Shown: piece by piece, positions 1-5,256 of the stretch
Layout of the letters: each line of letters starts with the position of its first letter
How positions within the stretch are numbered: the first letter of the stretch is position 1
From: Clostridia bacterium
GTDB taxonomy: Bacteria; Bacillota; Clostridia; Peptostreptococcales; Anaerovoracaceae
Assembly: GCA_024403005.1 (NCBI GenBank)
Contig: JAKSSQ010000102.1
Location: 1 to 6,320 of the forward strand
Direction of reading: 5' to 3'
DNA length: 6,320 nucleotides
The notes under the pieces: model-generated
The model's input: only the letters and a program-made list of their open reading frames with translations
What the model was told of the DNA's origin: nothing
The model's database searches: none
Translations under genes and position numbers: made by a program

Positions 1-2
1 AC

Positions 3-236
3 ATTGTCACCGGCAAGCTGAATAACGGCTGCATCGTTGTTAACACCGGGGAAGATGCTCAGAAGGTCACCCTTGTGCTTGAGGGTGCGGAGATTTCCTG
101 CGCCGATGGCGCTGCCATCCGATGCGAGCAGGCTAAAAAGCTCACCATCAAGCTCGCTCCCGAGACCGAAAATATTCTCAGCTCCGGAAGCGGCAACCGG
201 GGAGTTGCCGTAAGCATGCCCATCTACGAATATTAG
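3..236 (+). CDS. 5'-truncated chimeric reading frame: Cthe_2159-like carbohydrate-binding domain running into UPF0597
   Basis: Frame 3 is open from the window edge to a TAG at 234-236 (77 codons visible). The first ~58 codons read like the beta-helical Cthe_2159 carbohydrate-binding family: a G-K-L-N-N-G-C-I-V-V strand, then T-L-V-L-E-G-A-E-I-S, then A-K-K-L-T-I-K-L-A and E-N-I-L. Such proteins are normally secreted or surface-attached and several hundred residues long. From about nt 180 the frame changes family without shifting: SSGSGNRGVAVSMPIYEY matches the glycine-rich SGSGNQGI-x-x-x-x-P motif of UPF0597/CyuA proteins, whose C-terminal part continues after the stop. The natural start lies outside the window. 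The two-family composition is my reading of motifs; whether it is real recombination or an assembly join cannot be decided here. A functional product is unlikely. Confidence 0.55.
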   Translation: MVTGKLNNGCIVVNTGEDAQKVTLVLEGAEISCADGAAIRCEQAKKLTIKLAPETENILSSGSGNRGVAVSMPIYEY

Positions 237-677
237 AAGCAGTCCGGCTGCTCCGAAGACAAGTTCTACAGAGGCCTTGTACTCGCAAATCTGGTATCTC
301 TGCTCCAGAAGAAGCACATCGGCAACCTGTCTGCTTACTGCGGCGCTGCATGGGCAGGCTGCGCAAGCGTATGCGGCATCGCATATATGGACGGCGCAAC
401 CATTGAACAGATCGGCCAGATTATCGTAAACGCTGCAAGCACAGTAGGCGGCATGGTCTGCGACGGCGCTAAGTCTTCCTGCGCAGGAAAGATTGCAGTT
501 TCCGTATTTACCGGACTTCTCGCTTACGAACAGGTTAAGAGAAACAACAGCTACAAGCCCGGTGAAGGCATGATCGTTGAAGATGCAGAACAGTCCATCG
601 CCAACATCGGACGCATGGGCCGCGAAGGCATGAAGGGCACAGACATCGAAATCCTTAAGATTATGATCGGTCAGTAG
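237..677 (+). pseudogene. C-terminal remnant of a UPF0597 / L-cysteine desulfidase-like (serine dehydratase alpha-type) protein
   Basis: This is the same frame as the preceding segment, open for 146 codons to TAG at 675-677. Family hallmarks are E-D-K-F-Y-R-G-L-V-L-A-N-L, H-I-G-N-L-S-A-Y-C-G-A, M-V-C-D-G-A-K-S-S-C-A and, near the end, I-A-N-I-G-R-M-G-R-E-G-M followed by T-D-I-E-I-L-K-I-M. In this family (E. coli YhaM/CyuA, clostridial relatives) the enzyme is a cytoplasmic, probably Fe-S-dependent L-cysteine desulfidase or serine-dehydratase-like lyase of roughly 400-430 residues. The conserved Cys in AYCGA and CDGAKSSC are candidate cluster ligands. Only the C-terminal ~40% is present. The first ATG after the in-frame TAG is at 387, which would leave 96 residues and has no good Shine-Dalgarno sequence. 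The TAG stands where relatives usually have Ala. Assignment to the family is firm; loss of function is inferred. Confidence 0.7.
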
Positions 678-701
678 GCATAGAAAATTGAATATTTATG
701 C

Positions 702-730
702 AAAGCGGGTATAATTACCCGCTTTTTTTT
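702..730 (+). terminator. Rho-independent terminator after the UPF0597 remnant
   Basis: A perfect 10-bp stem, AAAGCGGGTA (702-711) with TACCCGCTTT (716-725), closes a TAAT loop and runs into eight T residues (723-730). It lies 24 nt after the stop codon at 677, so it marks the end of that transcription unit and supports TAG being read as stop in this organism. Confidence 0.93.
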
Positions 731-757
731 GTATACAATCGTGCCTATAGGTAGATT
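729..757 (+). promoter_or_regulatory. Weak candidate sigma-A promoter for the YiiX-like gene
   Basis: TTGTAT (729-734) and TAGATT (752-757) are separated by 17 bp, 82 nt before the start codon at 839. The match is only 3/6 and 4/6 to consensus, and the -35 overlaps the T-tract of the upstream terminator. A start site closer to the gene, using AT-rich DNA around 775-786, is also possible. Confidence 0.25.
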
Positions 758-784
758 TAAACGTGGAAATGTGCTAAAGTTAAT

Positions 785-823
785 TATGACAAATTCTCAA
801 AACGGATGTGAAGGTTTGTCATA
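785..823 (+). promoter_or_regulatory. Inverted repeat / hairpin in the leader of the YiiX-like gene
   Basis: TATGACAAA (785-793) is the exact reverse complement of TTTGTCATA (815-823), with 21 nt between. Inside it, TTCTCA (794-799) can pair with TGTGAA (807-812) with one mismatch. The element ends 4 nt before the AGG of the ribosome binding site (828-831). It could be an operator for a dimeric repressor or an mRNA hairpin near the start; there is no T-run, so it is not a terminator. Confidence 0.45.
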
Positions 824-838
824 GAACAGGATATGCCT

Positions 839-1528
839 ATGAAATATGTTTACGTAATGATTTCCCAGACGCAGACAGGCTACGCCAAACTGATCAGGAA
901 AGTCGGAAAAGTTGTATATAACCATGCGTCCGTTTCTCTGGATGAAGAATTCTCCGAGCTCTATGCTTTTGCGAGAACGGAGCAGTACGGCTATCTGGTT
1001 GCTAAGCTGGTTCGCGAAACTACGGACAGATATCTTGTTAATTCAGAATCCGGTGCACCGGTTAAGATTTTTAAGGTGCCCGTAACGGAAGAGCAGTACG
1101 ACGCTATCAGAGACAGAATTTACGAAGTTCTGAACGATCCTGAATATAAATACAATCTGTTCTCAGTTCTTACATACCCGCTCTTTAAGGGCTTCGCAAC
1201 ATACAAAGCTTATACATGCATAGAATTCGTTATGCATCTGCTTGAGCCCATAATGAGCCACCCGCTGGACAAGCCGGTCTACCGCTATAAGCCGGACGAT
1301 CTGCTGGATTTACTGGGTGAATACGCCTTCTTCGAAGGTAATCTGCTGGACTACATGAAGGAATACACCAGCAGCGAGAATTACTTCAGCGGAGTTTCCC
1401 TTAAGCTCGTAAGGAATTCCGCAAAGGCTTTCGCTTCCATAGCCTACAGAACCGCTGTAGTTGCGAGCATTTCCTTAATTACGAGGTTATACGAGCTGCC
1501 TCTGGATGAGATTTTCCCGGATTTGTAG
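839..1528 (+). CDS. Permuted papain-fold (YiiX/NlpC-P60-like) hydrolase
   Basis: The protein has 229 residues. The pattern fits the permuted papain-like amidase/peptidase superfamily (YiiX/YaeF relatives): an N-terminal strand, then the His motif Y-N-H-A-S-V-S-L-D (His29), L-Y-A-F-A-R-T, V-T-E-E-Q-Y, Y-K-Y-N-L-F, and the late nucleophile motif Y-T-C-I-E-F-V (Cys127). In typical members the last motif is FCSQFV. Known relatives cleave amide or ester bonds in cell-wall peptides or lipids, but the substrate here is unknown. No signal peptide is visible. A hydrophobic or amphipathic stretch at about 194-217 might touch the membrane. I chose ATG 839 over ATG 833 because AGGA at 828-831 is 7 nt from 839 but only 1 nt from 833. 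The gene stands alone between two terminators. The family call is fairly sure; catalytic activity is inferred from the His/Cys pair. Confidence 0.72.
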   Translation: MKYVYVMISQTQTGYAKLIRKVGKVVYNHASVSLDEEFSELYAFARTEQYGYLVAKLVRETTDRYLVNSESGAPVKIFKVPVTEEQYDAIRDRIYEVLNDPEYKYNLFSVLTYPLFKGFATYKAYTCIEFVMHLLEPIMSHPLDKPVYRYKPDDLLDLLGEYAFFEGNLLDYMKEYTSSENYFSGVSLKLVRNSAKAFASIAYRTAVVASISLITRLYELPLDEIFPDL

Positions 1529-1554
1529 CCAGGCTGTGAATAATGCATAAAAAT

Positions 1555-1586
1555 ACCGGCCTCCGAGTTATCGGATGGCCGGTTTT
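1555..1586. terminator. Bidirectional terminator between convergent genes
   Basis: ACCGGCC-TCCGA (1555-1566) pairs with TCGGA (1571-1575) and GGCCGGT (1577-1583) around a GTTA loop, with one bulged T at 1576. On the + strand TTTT and a T-rich run follow. On the - strand the hairpin is followed by ATTTTTATG, from AAAAAT at 1549-1554. It lies 27 nt after the YiiX-like stop and 64 nt beyond the stop of the gamma-glutamyltransferase-family gene, so it can serve both. Confidence 0.85.
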
Positions 1587-1646
1587 GTGTTGTTTGGGGG
1601 ATTGGGGAAAGCTCGGAAGATTTCCGGGCTTTTGTGCTTTGCAGCT

Positions 1647-3266
1647 TTAAAGCACTCCGATGGAGCCGTCTGCGCGGGATTCCGTGCCGCCGCAGAGCAT
1701 GCCGTTATCCGTGCGCCAGATAATCTGGCCGCGTCCCATGTAGGTTCTGTCCGCGAGGATTTCGATTTCGTGACCGCGGCTCTTTAATTCTGCCGCTACT
1801 GCCGCCGGAACTTCTGTTTCCAGCTGCACGTGCTTTCCGCCGGTCCACTGGAATCTGGGTGCGTCCAGGGCTTCCTGGGGGTTCATGCCGAAATCTACTG
1901 TGTTTGTGACCACCATCAGGTGCCCCTGAGGCTGCATGAAGCCGCCCATTACGCCGAAGGGGCCGACTGCCTTGCCGTCTTTGCACATGAATCCGGGAAT
2001 TATGGTGTGGTAGCTTCTCTTGCCGCCTTCCAGGAAGTTGTCGCTGGCGGGGTCGAGGGAGAAGTTGGATGCTCTGTTCTGCAGGGCGATGCCTGTTCCG
2101 GGGATTACGATGCCGCTTCCGAACTGCCTGTAGTTGCTCTGAATCCAGGAAACCATGTTGCCCTGAGCATCTGCAGTGCAGAAATATACGGTATCGCTGC
2201 CGGAAGGATTGCCGGGGAAGGGCATAATTGCTTCTTTTCCGATGAGGGCGCGGCGCTTTTCCGCATAAGCTTCGGAAAGCATGTCTTCCACGCGGGTTTT
2301 CATGTATCTCGGGTCTGCGACATAGGTTTTAGCATCGATAAAGGCCAGCTTTAATGCTTCGATCATCTTGTGGTAGACTTCCGGATTTTCTCTGTCCTTG
2401 TCCAGGTCCATGCCTTTAAGGATATTCAGGGCCATAAGGACGGTGATTCCGTGGCCGTTGGGCGGGATTTCGCAGATGTCGTAGCCTTTGTAGTTGGTGC
2501 TGATGGGGTCAACCCACTTTGCGGAATATTCTTCGAAGTCGGATTTCTGGAAGAATCCGCCGGTTTCGTCGGAGAACCTGCAGATTTCGTCTGCCAGGCG
2601 GCCTTCGTAGAGGCTGTCGCAGTCGGTTTCTGCCAGTTCCAGCAGGGTTTCTGCCATAGCTTCCCATTTAAATAGGTCTCCGGCTTTGTAGGGCTTGCCG
2701 TCTTTTGTGAAGGTTTCGTACCAGCCGCGGTAGGGCTCTTTGCCTTCCTTTTCTGCGACTGCACAGATTCTTTCAAAGTCGTCTGCCCAGAGCTTTTCGG
2801 TGTTGGGCTGGATGGGATAGCCGAATTTTGCGGCGCGGATGGCGGGTTTCCACAGTTCTTCCAGGGTCATGGTGCAGAATCTGCGCTGAACCATAGCGCA
2901 GGCCTTGGGCATGCCGGGAACGAGGGGAGTGGTCCAGCCGGCCATGGGCATTTCCTTGTAGCCTCTTGATTTTACGGCTTCTGCGGTGAGCTTTTTGGGG
3001 GCTGTTCCGCTGGCGTTGAGGCCGTAGAGCTTTCCGTTCCACCAGATGAGCGCGAATGCGTCGCCGCCCAGCCCGTTGCTGGTTGGTTCAACGAGGGCTA
3101 TGGCTCCGGCCATTGCAATTGCTGCGTCCATGGCATTTCCGCCCTTGGCAAGGGTCTGAACGCCAATGGATGTTACGAGGGGCTGGGAGGAGCAGGCCAT
3201 GCCGTTTCTGGCATAGACTACGTTGCGAAGCGATGGATATCTGTGGCTTTGCGGGTTTATATACAT
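1647..3266 (-). CDS. Gamma-glutamyltransferase-family protein (Ntn-hydrolase, YwrD/HpxW-like)
   Basis: The protein has 539 residues, the normal length for the family. Members are made as a proenzyme that cuts itself before a catalytic Thr and transfers or hydrolyses gamma-glutamyl or related amides (glutathione, oxamate, acyl groups). Visible landmarks are G-G-N-A-M-D-A-A-I near the N-terminus, N-G-L-G-G-D-A-F (64-71), P-P-N-G-H-G (about 269-274), the cleavage region S-D-T-V-Y-F with Thr359 as probable nucleophile, F-G-S-G-I-V-I-P-G-T-G-I (382-393), and G-G-F-M-Q-P-Q-G-H (441-449). The G-G-D and Q-P-Q motifs favour the cytosolic YwrD/HpxW-like branch over classical secreted GGT, and no signal peptide is present. 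Start: ATG at 3264-3266, with AGAAGG 6 nt upstream (3273-3278). The frame stays open upstream to 3356, but that start would run through the promoter and the repeat array and adds 30 residues unlike the family. Substrate not determined. Confidence 0.88.
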   Translation of the reverse strand: MYINPQSHRYPSLRNVVYARNGMACSSQPLVTSIGVQTLAKGGNAMDAAIAMAGAIALVEPTSNGLGGDAFALIWWNGKLYGLNASGTAPKKLTAEAVKSRGYKEMPMAGWTTPLVPGMPKACAMVQRRFCTMTLEELWKPAIRAAKFGYPIQPNTEKLWADDFERICAVAEKEGKEPYRGWYETFTKDGKPYKAGDLFKWEAMAETLLELAETDCDSLYEGRLADEICRFSDETGGFFQKSDFEEYSAKWVDPISTNYKGYDICEIPPNGHGITVLMALNILKGMDLDKDRENPEVYHKMIEALKLAFIDAKTYVADPRYMKTRVEDMLSEAYAEKRRALIGKEAIMPFPGNPSGSDTVYFCTADAQGNMVSWIQSNYRQFGSGIVIPGTGIALQNRASNFSLDPASDNFLEGGKRSYHTIIPGFMCKDGKAVGPFGVMGGFMQPQGHLMVVTNTVDFGMNPQEALDAPRFQWTGGKHVQLETEVPAAVAAELKSRGHEIEILADRTYMGRGQIIWRTDNGMLCGGTESRADGSIGVL

Positions 3267-3281
3267 AATTTGCCTTCTTTC

Positions 3282-3305
3282 TAAAATAGTTAACTCTATT
3301 TTATA
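3282..3305 (-). promoter_or_regulatory. Probable -10 element with overlapping operator-like inverted repeat for the gamma-glutamyltransferase gene
   Basis: On the - strand TATAAA(AT) lies at 3305-3300, about 34 nt before the ATG at 3266. No convincing -35 is seen (GGGTGC at 17 bp). Overlapping it is TAAAATAG (3282-3289), exactly mirrored by CTATTTTA (3296-3303) with a 6-nt spacer. A repressor bound here would cover the -10 and the start of the transcript. Confidence 0.4.
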
Positions 3306-3334
3306 CGAATTCCCGCCATTTTGCACCCCCAATC

Positions 3335-3498
3335 GGGGACGGGTATACTTTACCACTTTAGCATGCTAAAGGGGGCCGGGGGTGCTTTATCGCACTAAAG
3401 TGCTAAAGGGGGACGGGGGTGCGTCATCGCGCTAAAGTGCTAAAGCGCTAAAGGGGGACGGGGGTGCTTTAACACACTAAAGTGCTAAAGCGCTAAAA
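3335..3498 (+). repeat. Left GC-rich repeat array (37/45-bp units), inverted relative to the right array
   Basis: Units share the core CTAAAGGGGGACGGGGG, exact at 3403-3419 and 3448-3464 and with CC for AC at 3366-3382. Each is followed by TG(C)-rich and TTTA-rich sequence and by CTAAAGT. The dinucleotide between the G-runs falls at 3339, 3376, 3413 and 3458, giving spacings of 37, 37 and 45 bp; the first unit (3335-3354) is degenerate. RCTAAAGN octamers follow each other at 8-bp steps (3394/3402; 3431/3439/3447; 3476/3484/3492). CTTTAGCATGCTAAAG (3356-3371) is a perfect 16-nt palindrome. The array fills most of the 306-bp gap between the divergent transferase and sigma genes. No coding potential, and no CRISPR-like unique spacers. 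Function unknown. Confidence 0.88.
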
Positions 3499-3506
3499 AA
3501 TAATTT

Positions 3507-3536
3507 TAAACAATTTGTAACGAATTGTTGTATTAT
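3507..3536 (+). promoter_or_regulatory. Candidate promoter of the sigma/anti-sigma operon with an embedded inverted repeat
   Basis: TAAACA (3507-3512) and TATTAT (3531-3536) are 18 bp apart and could serve a housekeeping sigma. Within them AACAATT (3509-3515) and AATTGTT (3523-3529) form a perfect 7-bp inverted repeat around TGTAACG. TGTAAC (3516-3521) equals the -35 of the B. subtilis SigX class, but a CG-type -10 is not at 16-17 bp: the nearest, CGTA at 3545-3548, is 23 bp away. ECF autoregulation is therefore only suggested. Confidence 0.35.
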
Positions 3537-3572
3537 TGCATTAACGTATGAAAAACGGAAAGGAGGTGCACG

Positions 3573-4055
3573 ATGCAGGATTCCGAACAGCTGTACAGAC
3601 AGTACGCAAAAACAGTATATAAATACCTGATTTCCCTCACGGGAAGCGAGGATTTGGCCGAGGAACTCACTCAGGAAACCTTCTACCAGGCCATTAAATC
3701 CATAAACAGCTACGACGGATCGTGCAGAATCACCACCTGGCTGTGCGCAATTGCCAAAAATCAGCTGTGCACATATCGGCGAAAGCATCCCGATTCGGTG
3801 GACTGGGAAGATTATCAGGGCACGGCGCCTTCCGCGGAGGCAGAGGCCGAAGCCGCCCGGTCGAAACTTGATTTGTTCACGAAACTCCACAGCTGCCCCG
3901 AACCGTACAGAGAAGTGCTCTACATGCGCCTGCTGGGCGATTTGTCCTTCCGGGAAATCGGCCAGGCTCTGGGCAAAACGGAGAGCTGGGCGCGCGTAAC
4001 ATACTACAGAGGCAAAGAAAAACTCAGAAAGGAGCTGGAAAACCATGAAAAATGA
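3573..4055 (+). CDS. ECF-family RNA polymerase sigma factor
   Basis: A 160-residue two-domain sigma-70-type factor, the usual ECF size. Sigma-2 covers about residues 7-71: L-Y-R-Q-Y-A-K-T-V-Y-K-Y-L, the core-binding helix E-D-L-A-E-E-L-T-Q-E-T-F, and the -10 recognition segment I-T-T-W-L-C-A-I-A-K-N. After an acidic, Ala-rich linker (about 75-98), sigma-4 covers about 104-156 with P-Y-R-E-V-L-Y-M-R-L and the helix-turn-helix D-L-S-F-R-E-I-G-Q-A-L-G-K-T-E-S-W-A-R-V. It directs core polymerase to stress or envelope promoters when released from its anti-sigma. The start is fixed by AGGAGG at 3561-3566, 6 nt from the ATG. The last 11 nt overlap the anti-sigma gene, which indicates coupled translation. 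A repeat array lies directly upstream. The ECF subgroup and its regulon are not identified. Confidence 0.95.
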   Translation: MQDSEQLYRQYAKTVYKYLISLTGSEDLAEELTQETFYQAIKSINSYDGSCRITTWLCAIAKNQLCTYRRKHPDSVDWEDYQGTAPSAEAEAEAARSKLDLFTKLHSCPEPYREVLYMRLLGDLSFREIGQALGKTESWARVTYYRGKEKLRKELENHEK

Positions 4056-5094
4056 TCTTTCCTGCCAAGTCGTTAGGGACCTTCTTCCTATATATATCGA
4101 TGGGCTCACTTCGGATGAAACCAATGCAGTCCTCGAAAACCATCTGGAAAGCTGCCCGGAATGCCGCAGCATCCTGGAAGCCATGCAATCCGGCGAATCT
4201 GCAGATCCGGACGGCAGCGATACAGAAAAAGACGTTAAAGAGATAGATTATCTTAAAAAGAACCGCAAAATCTTTAAAAACAGTGTAATTGCAGCGGTAA
4301 TTGCTGCGCTCGTGCTGAGCTGTGGATTTTTCGGCTACCGCAAATACGGCGTTGAACGCCCCGTGCCGTATTCCATGCTTAACTTCGAGGAAATAAAGGT
4401 TGAAGGGGGCAAATTCAGCTATAAAGGCAGCCTGGCAGATACAAATCTTGGCGTGACTTCCTGCTGTTATTCGGAGGCTAACGGCGTGCTCATGCTGGAA
4501 ATCGGCTGCTCCGGTAAGCTTCCCTCCAGAGACTGCACATTCGACGGGGCCTTTGAATCTCCAAACCCGATAAAATCCGTCTGGTACGGCTCTTACTGCC
4601 TCTGGGACAGCGGCGAAGCAATAAGCGAGGGTGCTGCGAAGCTGTTCGCATCTAAGCATCCATATGCAGGAGATATGCCCGCGAACGTAAAAACCGCTGA
4701 AGCCCTTGGAATCAGCAGGGTTCTGGGCCCTTACGTTAACCAGCTCAGCACCTCGGAAGAGCCTTACGGCTGGGACATTAACCTTGTTAATGAGTTCACC
4801 TCGGACGACGCCGTAACAAGGCAGTTCTACATGGTCTACTTTGGCACGATGCTTATAGGAAGTGTCGATAATCTGTCTTATGTAAACTTTAACTATATCG
4901 AGGACGGCGTATCCACTTTCGTCTATGTAGACGAGGAAGTAGCTTCCAGATACACGGAAGGCCTTCCCGTAAAGATGGTCTGCAGCACAGCGAAGGGCAT
5001 GCAGGGGCTCATCCGCAGCTTCTGGTTTGAATCCAATGCATCCTCCCAGATGATTCCGGTGGGCGACGGGCTCGGTGCGGTCATCCCGTTCTAG
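4045..5094 (+). CDS. Membrane-bound zinc-finger (zf-HC2/ZAS) anti-sigma factor
   Basis: 349 residues. The N-terminal ZAS-type domain has Cys7 in L-S-C-Q-V-V-R-D-L-L-P-I-Y-I-D-G and the H-x3-C-x2-C motif His33, Cys37, Cys40, which should sequester the sigma factor encoded just upstream. One membrane helix is predicted at about 80-98 (V-I-A-A-V-I-A-A-L-V-L-S-C-G-F-F), preceded by a basic K-K-N-R-K stretch, so the C-terminal ~250 residues lie outside the cell. That outer domain is not recognised; it holds six Cys (140, 141, 155, 164, 185, 313) and aromatic-rich beta-like segments. The ATG lies inside the end of the sigma gene (11-nt overlap, ATGAAAAATGA), with AAAGGAG 10 nt upstream (4028-4034). 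The right repeat array begins at the last base of the stop codon. The ectodomain may sense an envelope signal and be processed by proteolysis; that part is inferred from the family. Confidence 0.9.
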   Translation: MKNDLSCQVVRDLLPIYIDGLTSDETNAVLENHLESCPECRSILEAMQSGESADPDGSDTEKDVKEIDYLKKNRKIFKNSVIAAVIAALVLSCGFFGYRKYGVERPVPYSMLNFEEIKVEGGKFSYKGSLADTNLGVTSCCYSEANGVLMLEIGCSGKLPSRDCTFDGAFESPNPIKSVWYGSYCLWDSGEAISEGAAKLFASKHPYAGDMPANVKTAEALGISRVLGPYVNQLSTSEEPYGWDINLVNEFTSDDAVTRQFYMVYFGTMLIGSVDNLSYVNFNYIEDGVSTFVYVDEEVASRYTEGLPVKMVCSTAKGMQGLIRSFWFESNASSQMIPVGDGLGAVIPF

Positions 5095-5234
5095 TGCTTT
5101 AGTCTGCTAAAGCGCTAAAGCACCCCGACCCCCTTTAGCGTGCTAAAGCGCTGAAGCACCCCCGACCCCCTTTAACACTGTGAAGCGCTAAAGCGCCCCC
5201 GTCCCCCTTTAGTGTGCTAAAGCGCTAAAGCGGG
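5094..5234 (-). repeat. Right GC-rich repeat array (37-bp units), inverted copy of the left array
   Basis: Three units read CACCCC(C)GACCCCCTTTA on the + strand, with the dinucleotide between C-runs at 5127, 5164 and 5201, so the period is exactly 37 bp. The unit at 5196-5212 is the exact reverse complement of the left-array core. Between them lie GCTAAAGCGCTAAAGC octamer pairs. GTGCTTTAG (5094-5102) is the reverse complement of CTAAAGCAC (5115-5123), so the array can fold immediately after the anti-sigma stop. No T-run follows; it may slow or end transcription, but it is not a classical terminator. The array fills the first half of the gap before the lipoprotein gene. Confidence 0.88.
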
Positions 5235-5256
5235 GCAGGTGTAATAACCTTGTAAT

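Noticed and set aside
1645..1654. GCTTTAAAGC at the transferase stop codon as a stray array unit
   Set aside because: Only a short palindrome, with no G-run core or 37-bp spacing.
1830..2675. Long open frames antisense to the transferase gene
   Set aside because: They mirror the codon bias of a well-supported - strand gene and show no family motifs.
3267..3356. Upstream extension of the transferase gene to ATG 3356
   Set aside because: The extra 30 residues run through the -10, the operator-like repeat and the degenerate array unit; ATG 3266 has a well-spaced AGAAGG.
3335..3498. CRISPR array
   Set aside because: The intervals between cores are themselves repeated and vary by octamer steps; there are no unique spacers and no cas genes.
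3548..3616. Leader peptide of 22 codons overlapping the sigma gene start
   Set aside because: No ribosome binding site upstream of ATG 3548, and it contains the sigma gene's own Shine-Dalgarno sequence.
3477..4659. Long - strand open frames across the sigma and anti-sigma genes
   Set aside because: They overlap two clear + strand genes with strong ribosome binding sites, have no such sites of their own, and one starts or ends inside the repeat array.
5094..5234. Right array as a simple terminator of the sigma operon
   Set aside because: It can fold, but no T-tract follows any of the stems.
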